Source: JAHDVS01 sp964370985 (GTDB lineage Bacteria > Actinomycetota > Thermoleophilia > Gaiellales > Gaiellaceae). Taken from it: DNA of 44,839 bases. Below, one piece after another: positions 36,550 through 43,713 of this stretch. The stretch spans positions 1 through 44,839 of the forward strand of contig CAYJLE010000028.1 of the NCBI GenBank assembly GCA_964370985.1, in the 5' to 3' direction. The notes below the pieces were generated by a model. The model made no database searches. It saw only the letters and a program-made list of their open reading frames with translations, and was not told where the DNA came from. Made by a program: the position numbers and the translations under genes. How positions within the stretch are numbered: the first letter of the stretch is position 1; each line of letters opens with the position of its first letter.

Positions 36550-36577
36550 AGAAAGGCCCCGGAAACGGGGCCTTTCT
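36550..36577 (+). terminator. Intrinsic terminator-like hairpin after tRNA-fMet
   Basis: A perfect 12-bp stem, AGAAAGGCCCCG / CGGGGCCTTTCT, with a GAAA tetraloop, followed by GTTGT. It is the clearest intrinsic terminator in the window. It lies between the two attachment copies, so it probably belongs to the integrated element and not to the original tRNA locus. Confidence 0.75.
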
Positions 36578-36603
36578 GTTGTCGTAGCGGGCGACGGGCG
36601 CCG

Positions 36604-36613
36604 NNNNNNNNNN
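36604..36613. other. Assembly gap (10 N)
   Basis: Ten ambiguous bases between the two attachment copies. A round number suggests a scaffolding placeholder, so the true length is unknown. The flanks form an inverted pair (CGGGCGAC before, GTCGCCCG after). Confidence 0.95.
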
Positions 36614-36636
36614 GTCGGGAGGTCGCCCGTGAGCCG

Positions 36637-36660
36637 AACTTTCTACCCAACTTTCTACCC
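36637..36660. repeat. Two tandem copies of a 12-bp sequence
   Basis: AACTTTCTACCC occurs twice in direct succession, 85 bp before the second attachment copy. It is AT-richer than its surroundings. It could be integrase arm-type binding sites, or part of a coding tail: the plus-strand frame from the gap reads ...PNFLPNFLPTWDDLNRFQRI and stops at 36696. Confidence 0.7.
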
Positions 36661-36745
36661 ACCTGGGACGATCTGAACCGATTTCAGCGCATCTAAAACG
36701 GCGTGGTTGAGCCAAAACGACCTCTCCGTACCCCCTCGGGCGCTC

Positions 36746-36787
36746 CTCATAACCCGGAGGTCGCAGGTTCAAATCCTGCCCCCGCTA
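36746..36787 (+). repeat. Attachment-site copy 2 (tRNA-fMet 3' fragment)
   Basis: An exact 42-bp copy of the tRNA-fMet 3' part, from CTCATAA to CCCGCTA. The preceding bases (GGGCGCTC) do not match the tRNA 5' half, so it is not a functional gene. It marks the far end of an integrated element or its scar. The space from 36548 to 36917 holds only the terminator, the gap, the 12-bp repeats and this fragment; no gene is visible there apart from a possible coding tail ending at 36696. Confidence 0.88.
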
Positions 36788-36917
36788 CTCACGAAGGGTC
36801 CTCGGGCCCCTCGGTTCTTGGGGGACGAGAGCGAGCGTTCACGGGGGGAGCGCGGCGTCAGGCGAGGTAGCCGCGGGAAACTGCGGCTCTGGCCGGGCTC
36901 GCGGCGGCTAGCCGGAG

Positions 36918-37109
36918 CTACGCGGCTGCAGCCGGGCGGGTCGTGATCGGCTCGCCCAGGGGCTCGCCTGCCGCGTCGAGCTCGACGACCGCGAGCTCAC
37001 CGGCGGCGGCCGGGTCGGTCTCGGCGAGGCGGCGCAGCGCGCGCAGCGCCTCGTCCCGGGAGTCGAACTCCCCGGCGAGGTCAGCTCCGATGAAGAGCGA
37101 GAACGTCAC
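36918..37109 (-). CDS. Small hypothetical protein near the attachment site
   Basis: A 63-residue acidic protein: TFSLFIGADLAGEFDSRDEA, then LRALRRLAETDPAAAGELAV and a PITTRP end. The layout (short beta strand, helix, strand) is compact; no family recognised. GTG 37109 is preferred over GTG 37115 because a -10-like TACGAT (37116-37121) ends 6 nt before it. It is followed on the same strand, upstream, by the 37134 gene with 24 nt between them. Confidence 0.6.
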   Translation of the reverse strand: MTFSLFIGADLAGEFDSRDEALRALRRLAETDPAAAGELAVVELDAAGEPLGEPITTRPAAAA

Positions 37110-37115
37110 GACCAC

Positions 37116-37121
37116 ATCGTA
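37116..37121 (-). promoter_or_regulatory. Probable -10 box of the 37109 gene
   Basis: TACGAT on the minus strand, 6 nt before GTG 37109. Confidence 0.45.
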
Positions 37122-37133
37122 CGCCAGGGTGGG

Positions 37134-37502
37134 CTACTCGACAACGCGGGCGGCCTCGAGAAGCGCGGTCGGCGGCGCCCAGACGGTCACGTGCCCGGCT
37201 TGACGCCCGGTGCGCGCCACGTAGACGCCCTGGGCCTGGGGGAGTTCGACGCGGGCGACGAAAGACAGCGGGGTGCGGCGGACCCGCCGCGCCTGCTCCG
37301 CCTCGAGGAAGTGGCTCAGGCCGACTCTCAGAAGCTCTGGCCAGCCTCGTCCGGCCGCGAGCTCCGCTGAGGGCGGCCGGAAGTCTCGGAGCGTCGGCGG
37401 GTCTGTCCGCACGAGCCGGTACACGGTGAGCGCCCCGGCCGGGACGGCGATCACAGTGCCGGGGGGAAGATCGTAGGCGCTCGGCTCGGGGAGTGCAGCC
37501 AC
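37134..37502 (-). CDS. Hypothetical protein, accessory region
   Basis: A 122-residue soluble protein that I do not recognise. It opens with a Pro-rich stretch (LPEPSAYDLPPGTVIAVPAG), has LTVYRLVRTDPPTLRDFRPP in the middle, then WPELLRVGLSHFLEAEQARR and ends with strands GVYVARTGRQAGHVTVWAPP. The YRLV..PPTL.DF pattern plus a late RTG..GH.TVW motif looks like a conserved alpha/beta fold. Two of its conserved-looking His residues could be catalytic, but this is a guess. Confidence 0.6.
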   Translation of the reverse strand: MAALPEPSAYDLPPGTVIAVPAGALTVYRLVRTDPPTLRDFRPPSAELAAGRGWPELLRVGLSHFLEAEQARRVRRTPLSFVARVELPQAQGVYVARTGRQAGHVTVWAPPTALLEAARVVE

Positions 37503-37510
37503 GGTGGGCG

Positions 37511-37516
37511 AGTCTA
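37511..37516 (-). promoter_or_regulatory. Probable -10 box of the 37502 gene
   Basis: TAGACT on the minus strand ends 8 nt before GTG 37502. Confidence 0.45.
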
Positions 37517-37583
37517 CTGGGGCACGATCAGCCGGAGGTCGTGGGCGGCCTGCCAGGCGCCCAGGGCGGGCCCGCGCCCTCGG

Positions 37584-38480
37584 CTACGACCCGTCCCGGC
37601 CCCTGGCATCGAGGACCCCGACGCAGCCTCTGGCGAGCTTCTTGAAGCACTGGCGCGCCGTCGTCATCGTGTCCGCATCGGCTCGCTCGCCGGCGTGCGG
37701 GATCTCGCTGTGCTGGCAACGAGCATCGTGGAGAACCTTGCAGGCGGCCTGGATTCCTTGGAGCACCTTCACGCTCGAGAGTGCCCCAATCAGCTTCCCA
37801 TAGTCGGGCTCCCGTGGGTCGTTCTGGATCTGCGCTACGATGCTGGCGCTGGCGCCGGCGGCGCCTAGATATGTCGCCCGCACGAGCCGTTCCGCGATGT
37901 TGTCCAGATGGGCGAGCTCGGCGCCCCACCCGGCCTCGCCTCTCGTCTTCGCGCCGGCGTAAAGACCGAGTTGGCGAACGAGGGGCCCCTTCTCCTGCCC
38001 GAAGAGACGGTCAGCTGCCAGCTTGGGGGTGAAGCCGATCTCGTCGTAAAGGTCCGTGAGGACGGCGTCGTCGCCCAGCTGCAGCCTGGCGAGCGCGGAG
38101 GCCAGGTCGGCACGCGCCTCGAGGTTGGTTTCCTGCTCCTCTCCATCGATGAGTCCGACCAGGGTCTCCTGGTCCTCAGTGCTGACCTCCCTGATGCGCT
38201 CCGCCGCCGCGCGGATCGCCGCCGCCGCAGCCTGGTGCACGGCGGCGTTGTCCCAGACCGCGTCTCGACCAAGGTGGCCGAAAAGAGGTCGGAGCACGTC
38301 CGGACGGCCGACCGCCCCGAGAAGCGGCATCACCTCGTGAAGTTGCTCCTTCGTCGTTGCGGTCTCCATGTCTTTGAGGAACTCGCGGGCCAGCCCGTCG
38401 AGCGCACTGGCCGCGGCCTTTCCGGCCGCGCCGCGACGCTCCGCGACCTCGTGCAGCTTTGAAATCAGACTGCGGCTCAC
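37584..38480 (-). CDS. Large helical-repeat protein, 3' part (frameshifted)
   Basis: A 298-residue open frame that continues the protein encoded by the frame starting at 40239. It has a helical, repeat-like composition (LISKLHEVAERRGAAGKAAA, LHEVMPLLGAVGRPDVLRPL FGHLG, VHQAAAAAIRAAAERIREVS) and ends in GVLDARGRDGS. Its GTG at 38480 has no -10 box or Shine-Dalgarno sequence of its own, while the upstream frame turns into Arg/Gly-rich non-protein-like sequence at the same place. The two parts therefore look like one gene of about 884 residues with a single extra base around 38455-38480. Function unknown. Confidence 0.7.
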   Translation of the reverse strand: MSRSLISKLHEVAERRGAAGKAAASALDGLAREFLKDMETATTKEQLHEVMPLLGAVGRPDVLRPLFGHLGRDAVWDNAAVHQAAAAAIRAAAERIREVSTEDQETLVGLIDGEEQETNLEARADLASALARLQLGDDAVLTDLYDEIGFTPKLAADRLFGQEKGPLVRQLGLYAGAKTRGEAGWGAELAHLDNIAERLVRATYLGAAGASASIVAQIQNDPREPDYGKLIGALSSVKVLQGIQAACKVLHDARCQHSEIPHAGERADADTMTTARQCFKKLARGCVGVLDARGRDGS

Positions 38481-40239
38481 GTGGCTTGATGCTCTCGATC
38501 ACCTGCACCGCCGCTTCGCGGAGATCGGAAAGGTTGGAGTCGAGCAGGGCGATGACCGAGTCGGGCACCGCGGCGCCGGGAACGACGAGCTCGGCTAGAC
38601 GTCGCACCGCTCTGGCCCGACGCTTCGCGTTGTCGCGGTGCTCGTCGCGCACGATCGCCTCGAGCGCCTCACGATTCCGGTCGGAGGAGTGCTCCTCGAG
38701 TAGCCCGATCAGCGCGTCCTTGTCTGCAGCATCCAGACCGGGCCATCGCGCGGCAACGGCTCCGAAGGCGATGTCAGGGTGCGACGGCGCAAGCGCGGCG
38801 ACGACGTCGGTGGGATACTTGCCCGCGGCGACCAGTTCGTTTACGGCGCCCCCGATTCCATTCGGATGGGCCGTAGCCAGCGCCGCCGCCCACTTCCCCC
38901 GCTGCCCTGCCGCGACAATGGCCAATGCTCGCGCCACCTGATCGTCCGAGACGAGCTCAGCGGCTGGCTTCGCGGGGAGCTTGCCGGTGAGGAAGCCACG
39001 GACGAGGATTCCGGTCCGGAGATTGTCCTCGACGCAGCTGATGACTGCCGCGAACTTCGCGAGCGCCGCCGCGTCCCGTGCTTTCGGCCAGTGCACGGCG
39101 GTCACCCAGCCATCACGGGTGTCTTCGCTCTCTCCGATGTCCGCAAGCCGTTGGCCAAGTTTGGCCCCGACGTCTCTGATCAGCTCGTCCTCGGCGGAGA
39201 CCTGGCTCATCACGAGCGCCGTCAGCTCGCGGGTGAGCTGGATCGGAGCCGCGGGGACGAGGTAGGAAAGCGCCTGGCGATGGATGGGAGCAGCGCCGAC
39301 GAGTGAGCGGAGGACGCGGCGCCACTCAGCCTCGTCCCACTGCTGCATCACTTGCTCCAGCACGCCCCAGAGAGCCGGTTGCGACCGGACGATCATCGCG
39401 AAGAGGCGAGCGCGCCTCGCGGGAGATCTCACCTCCGGTACCGTGCGTACGATCGCGCGACCGCCCGGGCTCTCGCTGCTTTCCCGATCCACCACCTTCT
39501 CCAACTCGTCGATCGTGACGGATGCGGCAAGCCGTCGCAGCTCGGGACCGAAAGTGTCCTGGGGCGAACACTGCGGCGCGAAATCAATCAGCTTCTTGAT
39601 CATCAGCACGACCGCCGCCGGCGACCCGGTTGTATTGCGGCAGGCCTGCTCGATGAAATCAGCGGCCTGCTGCCACGTCGTAGCCGAGGGCGAGCGTTCG
39701 AGGGCTGCGGCCACGATCTGGGCTGCCTCGTTGAGGACCCGTGCGGACGCCTGGCAGCGCAGGTACGCCGAGTCGCGGACGTTGCCGTGCCCCGACATCG
39801 GGGTCTGGCGCGAGATCACGGCGATCGCGAAGTTCTCGCCGAGTTCCCCAGCCTGCTCGAGCGCCCACATCTCGAGCGCGGATCGGGCCGGCTCGTAGTC
39901 GTGGTGCAAAGACGTGCGATCCAGGAGTCGCTCGATCAGCCGCGCCGCCTCGGCTCCCGCCAGCTGCGGGCGCCGTTCGTTGAGGGCGTTCGCGATCGCC
40001 TGGGGGAGAGGCGCGCCAAGGGAAGGAGACAAGATCTCGTCGAGGACTAGGCCGAGGAGGTACGTATCGCCAGAAAGGATGATGGCGGGAGCCACGTCCG
40101 CAGCCACGGCGGCGTTGCGATAGCGCCAGAACGCCTCGAGGATCACGCTCTCACCCAGCCTGCCGAACTCGTGGATCAGCGACGCTCCCGCGAGACCCTC
40201 GTAGCAGCTGGCGAGAGGCTTGTCGGGTCGGTGCGTCAT
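38176..40239 (-). CDS. Large helical-repeat protein, 5' part (frameshifted)
   Basis: The open frame from ATG 40239 gives about 595 good residues, then degenerates near 38460 although the stop is only at 38176. The start MTHRPDKPLASCYEGLAGAS is followed by long amphipathic helices. Toward the junction there are HEAT-like units (AVPDSVIALLDSNLSDLREA AVQVIESIKP) and LADIGESEDTRDGWVTAVHW, AKFAAVISCVEDNLRTGILV. No enzyme motif is visible, so a scaffold or binding role is the default guess. It is divergent from hsdM, with 205 nt between the starts, and uses A/T at third positions more often than the core genes. Confidence 0.72.
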   Translation of the reverse strand: MTHRPDKPLASCYEGLAGASLIHEFGRLGESVILEAFWRYRNAAVAADVAPAIILSGDTYLLGLVLDEILSPSLGAPLPQAIANALNERRPQLAGAEAARLIERLLDRTSLHHDYEPARSALEMWALEQAGELGENFAIAVISRQTPMSGHGNVRDSAYLRCQASARVLNEAAQIVAAALERSPSATTWQQAADFIEQACRNTTGSPAAVVLMIKKLIDFAPQCSPQDTFGPELRRLAASVTIDELEKVVDRESSESPGGRAIVRTVPEVRSPARRARLFAMIVRSQPALWGVLEQVMQQWDEAEWRRVLRSLVGAAPIHRQALSYLVPAAPIQLTRELTALVMSQVSAEDELIRDVGAKLGQRLADIGESEDTRDGWVTAVHWPKARDAAALAKFAAVISCVEDNLRTGILVRGFLTGKLPAKPAAELVSDDQVARALAIVAAGQRGKWAAALATAHPNGIGGAVNELVAAGKYPTDVVAALAPSHPDIAFGAVAARWPGLDAADKDALIGLLEEHSSDRNREALEAIVRDEHRDNAKRRARAVRRLAELVVPGAAVPDSVIALLDSNLSDLREAAVQVIESIKPREPQSDFKAARGRGASRRGRKGRGQCARRAGPRVPQRHGDRNDEGATSRGDAASRGGRPSGRAPTSFRPPWSRRGLGQRRRAPGCGGGDPRGGGAHQGGQH

Positions 40240-40246
40240 ACGGGAA

Positions 40247-40252
40247 ACGATA
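40247..40252 (-). promoter_or_regulatory. Probable -10 box of the helical-repeat gene
   Basis: TATCGT on the minus strand ends 7 nt before ATG 40239. Confidence 0.45.
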
Positions 40253-40430
40253 GGCCCGGAGTCGGGTGGCATTGGAGAGACGCCGCCCCTCGTGGAGCGA
40301 CCACACGCTCGTCAGGTCGCGGTGCTCGGGTGGAACGCAGCAAGCACCCGGTCGGGGATCCCATGCCGGGTCCGATGACAATTGGGCACTCAGCCGGGCC
40401 GGCGTAAGAGCCATGCCCGCGGGGGCCGAG

Positions 40431-40436
40431 TACGCT
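40431..40436 (+). promoter_or_regulatory. Probable -10 box of hsdM-hsdS
   Basis: TACGCT ends 8 nt before ATG 40445. Confidence 0.5.
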
Positions 40437-40444
40437 TCGGCGCC

Positions 40445-42451
40445 ATGAGCTCCGACCCGCAGATCCGCAGCCACGCGGCCTTCATCTGGTCGGTTGCGGA
40501 CAAGCTGCGGGGGGTCTACAAGCAGTCGGAGTACGGGCGCGTGATCCTGCCGCTCGTCGTGCTGCGCCGCCTCGACTGCGTGCTCGAGCCAACGAAGGCG
40601 GCGGTGCTCGAGCGGGCCGAGTCGCTGAAGGGGCGCGTCGAGAACGTCGAGCCGGTGCTCTGCTCGGTGGCGGGCCAGCAGTTCTACAACACGAGCCGGC
40701 TCGACTTTCGCCGCCTGCTCGACGACCCAGGTAACGTCGCCGGGAACCTCCGCGCCTACGTCGCCGGCTTCTCGCCGGCGGCGCGGGACGTGATCGACAG
40801 GTTCGGCTTCGACTCCCAGATCGCGCGGCTCGCCGAGAAGAACCTCCTCTACCTCGTCGTGTCGCAGTTCGCCGAGATCGACCTCCACCCGGACGCCGTC
40901 TCGAACCTGGAGATGGGCTACCTGTACGAGGAGCTCGTCCGGCGCTTCTCCGAGCTTTCGAACGAGACCGCCGGCGAGCACTTCACACCGCGCGAGGTGA
41001 TCCGCCTGATGGTCAACCTGCTCTTCGTCGAGGACGACGACCTTCTCCGCAAGCCTGGCATCGTGCGCACGCTCTACGACCCGGCCTGCGGGACGGGCGG
41101 GATGCTCTCGGTGGCCGAGGACTACCTGCGCGAGCTCAACCCGGAGGCGCGGCTCGAGGTGTTCGGGCAGGAGCTGAACGACGAGACCTACGCGGTCTGC
41201 CGCTCGGACATGATGCTGAAGGGTCAGGACGCATCCCACATCGTTCCCGGCAACTCGTTCTCCGACGACGGGCACGCGGGACGCACGTTCGACTACCTGC
41301 TCGCGAACCCGCCGTTCGGAGTGGAGTGGAAGAGCGTCGAGCGGGTCGTCCGCGACGAGCATGCGACGCTCGGCTTCCGCGGCCGCTTCGGCGCGGGTCT
41401 GCCCGCGATCAACGACGGGAGCTTCCTCTTCCTCCAGCACATGATCTCGAAGCTGAAGCCGCTCGAGGAGGGCGGCTCGCGCCTCGCGATCGTCTTCAAC
41501 GGCTCGCCCCTCTTCACCGGCGCCGCCGGCTCCGGGCCCTCGGAGATCCGCCGCTGGATCGTCGAGAACGACTGGCTCGAGGCCGTCGTCGCCCTGCCCG
41601 ACCAGCTCTTCTACAACACCGGCATCTCGACCTACTTCTGGGTGGTCACGAACCGCAAGCACCCCGAGCGGCGCGGCCGGGTGCAACTCGTCGACGCGCG
41701 CGAGCACTGGGTGAAGATGCGGAAGAGCCTTGGCGAGAAGCGCAAGGCGATCTCGCCCGAGCAGATCGAGGAGATCACCCGCCTCTACGGCGCCTTCGAG
41801 GAGGGCGAGCGGGTGAAGATCCTCCCGAACGAGACCTTCGGGTACCAGCGGATCACGGTCGAGCGGCCGCTCCGGGTGCGCTACACGGGTGACGGGGCGG
41901 GCGAGCGGCTCGAGGCGTCGAAGGCGTTCGCGAAGCTCGCCGACGGGGAGCGGGAGAGGGTCGCTGGAGCCGTCGCGTCGCTGGCCGGCCTTTCTGCGAC
42001 CGACCCGCGCGAGGCGGTCGGCGCCGCCGTGACGGCGAACGGAAAGCTCTCGAAGGCCGAGGAGAAGGCGCTGCTCGAAGCGCTCGCCGTCCGCGACCCG
42101 GACGCGTCGCCGGTCGCCGGGAAGGGCGGCGCGCCCGAGCCCGACCCGGAGCTGCGCGACCAGGAGAACGTGCCCCTCCCGACCGGGCCGGTGACGTTCG
42201 AGCCCGATCCGTCGGAGCGGCTCGCGAGCGAGCCGTACCGGAGGGCGGTGGAGGAGTACATGGTGGCCGAGGTGCTCCCGTACGTGCCCGATGCGTGGGT
42301 CGATCACGCGAAGACCAAGATCCGCTATGAGATCCCGCTCACCCGGCACTTCTACCGCTACGTGCCGCCGCGGCCGCTCGAGGAGATCGACGCGGAGATC
42401 CGCGCGCTCGAGGAGGAGATCCAGGAGCTGCTCGGAGAGGTCACTCGGTGA
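40445..42451 (+). CDS. hsdM: Type I restriction-modification methyltransferase HsdM
   Basis: A 668-residue N6-adenine methyltransferase subunit. An N-terminal HsdM helical domain (AAFIWSVADKLRGVYKQSEY GRVILPLVVLRRLD) precedes the catalytic domain. SAM-binding motif I is DPACGTGG at 212-219 and catalytic motif IV is NPPF at 288-291; GEHFTPREVIRLMV is the family lead-in. It carries a long C-terminal extension (after about residue 480) with charged helices ending in EEEIQELLGEVTR, which can contact HsdS. It overlaps hsdS by 4 nt. Confidence 0.95.
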   Translation: MSSDPQIRSHAAFIWSVADKLRGVYKQSEYGRVILPLVVLRRLDCVLEPTKAAVLERAESLKGRVENVEPVLCSVAGQQFYNTSRLDFRRLLDDPGNVAGNLRAYVAGFSPAARDVIDRFGFDSQIARLAEKNLLYLVVSQFAEIDLHPDAVSNLEMGYLYEELVRRFSELSNETAGEHFTPREVIRLMVNLLFVEDDDLLRKPGIVRTLYDPACGTGGMLSVAEDYLRELNPEARLEVFGQELNDETYAVCRSDMMLKGQDASHIVPGNSFSDDGHAGRTFDYLLANPPFGVEWKSVERVVRDEHATLGFRGRFGAGLPAINDGSFLFLQHMISKLKPLEEGGSRLAIVFNGSPLFTGAAGSGPSEIRRWIVENDWLEAVVALPDQLFYNTGISTYFWVVTNRKHPERRGRVQLVDAREHWVKMRKSLGEKRKAISPEQIEEITRLYGAFEEGERVKILPNETFGYQRITVERPLRVRYTGDGAGERLEASKAFAKLADGERERVAGAVASLAGLSATDPREAVGAAVTANGKLSKAEEKALLEALAVRDPDASPVAGKGGAPEPDPELRDQENVPLPTGPVTFEPDPSERLASEPYRRAVEEYMVAEVLPYVPDAWVDHAKTKIRYEIPLTRHFYRYVPPRPLEEIDAEIRALEEEIQELLGEVTR

Positions 42452-43713
42452 GCTGGCCGACATTCCGGCTCAAGCACGTCGTCGGCATCAATCGCCGGAG
42501 TCTTTCCGAGGATGAGCCCGACGGGCTCGAGTTCCGGTACGTGGACATCTCGGCTGTTGGGCGGGGCTACCTTGTCGGGGAGCCAGAGCGAATGCGATTC
42601 GCCGACGCTCCTTCGCGCGCGAGACGATTCGTTCAACCGGGAGACACGATCGTCTCCACAGTCCGGACATACCTTCGGGCCGTGTGGCCGGTGACCGGTC
42701 CGACCGAGGATCTCGTCGTATCGACCGGCTTTGCCGTTCTCTCGCCCGGGCCGAGACTCGATCCGCGTTTCTTTGGATGGTGGGCGCAGTCGGACACCTT
42801 CATCGAGGAGATCGTCGCGCGATCCGTGGGCGTGAGCTACCCCGCCATAACCGCGGACGAGATCGGAGAGCTGCAGATCGAGTTCCCTCGTATCGAGAAG
42901 CAGCGTGAGACCGCCGATTTCCTCGACGCCGAGACGGCGCGGATCGACGCGCTCATCGAGAAGAAGCGGCGGATGATCGATCTGCTCGAGGCGAGAGAGC
43001 GTGAAGCGGATTCTGGGGCGGTTCTTGGCGGCCTGCGAGAGCATCCACTTCGCGCATCGCGCGCGGGACTCGTGGGCGACGTGCCCACGCCATGGGCTGA
43101 GACGCAGCTTCGTCATCTCGACTTCGCAGTTCAAACGGGCCCGTTTGGAAGTCAGCTCCACGCTTCCGAGTACGTGGAGGATGGCTGGCCCGTGGTCAAT
43201 CCAGCCAACCTCGTGGGAGGGAGGATTCGCCCCGACAAGCGCGTCTCGATCACCGACGAGCGGCGTGCGGACCTCCGACTTCATGTCCTGCGCGTGGGTG
43301 ACATCGTCTTTGGACGGCGAGGCGAGATGGGTCGTGCAGCGCTAGTGACTGAGGATGAAGAAGGCTGGGTTTGCGGCACAGGGTGCCTTCGCCTCAGAGC
43401 CCGGGGAACACGGATCGATCCGAGGTACCTGCTCCTGCTTCTCCAAACACCGGCACTACGCGCGTACTTCTCGTTGGCATCAGTTGGCAGCACGATGGAG
43501 AACCTGAACGCGGAGATTGTGCTCGGCATGCCAACGCTCGTTCCTCCCCGACGCGAACAGCTCGAGATCATCGAGTTCGCAGCGCGGCAACGGCGAGTGA
43601 CGAGGGCTGTTGTGGCACGCCTCCAAAGGCAGATCGATCTCCGCCGCGAGCACCGCCAGGCCCTCATCACCGCGGCCGTGACCGGTCAGCTCGAGATCGC
43701 GAGCAGCGCGTAG
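42448..43713 (+). CDS. hsdS: Type I specificity subunit HsdS
   Basis: A 421-residue HsdS with two target-recognition domains. The first half ends in the conserved coil IEKQRETADFLDAETARIDA LIEKKRRMIDLLEARE; the second TRD starts at TPWAETQLRHLDFAVQTGPF GSQLH and ends in a second coil RLQRQIDLRREHRQALITAA VTGQLEI. Each half binds one part of a split DNA site. Codon third positions are visibly less G/C-rich than in hsdM, as expected for a gene that diversifies by exchange of TRDs. It converges on the HNH gene, overlapping by 28 nt; no hsdR follows. Confidence 0.93.
   Translation: MSWPTFRLKHVVGINRRSLSEDEPDGLEFRYVDISAVGRGYLVGEPERMRFADAPSRARRFVQPGDTIVSTVRTYLRAVWPVTGPTEDLVVSTGFAVLSPGPRLDPRFFGWWAQSDTFIEEIVARSVGVSYPAITADEIGELQIEFPRIEKQRETADFLDAETARIDALIEKKRRMIDLLEAREREADSGAVLGGLREHPLRASRAGLVGDVPTPWAETQLRHLDFAVQTGPFGSQLHASEYVEDGWPVVNPANLVGGRIRPDKRVSITDERRADLRLHVLRVGDIVFGRRGEMGRAALVTEDEEGWVCGTGCLRLRARGTRIDPRYLLLLLQTPALRAYFSLASVGSTMENLNAEIVLGMPTLVPPRREQLEIIEFAARQRRVTRAVVARLQRQIDLRREHRQALITAAVTGQLEIASSA

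Noticed and set aside
36746..36787. A second tRNA-Met gene
   Set aside because: Only the anticodon loop and 3' half are present. The D arm and 5' acceptor strand are missing, so it is an attachment-site copy.
36869..36888. Hairpin AGCCGC...GCGGCT as a terminator
   Set aside because: The stem is only 6 bp with no T run, and it lies just downstream of the 36918 gene end among other GC-rich chance hairpins; too weak to call.
40151..42463. A 770-codon open frame on the minus strand opposite hsdM
   Set aside because: It is the antisense shadow of a high-GC gene: hsdM has all methyltransferase motifs, and the minus frame has low-complexity His/Arg/Glu-rich sequence with no motif.
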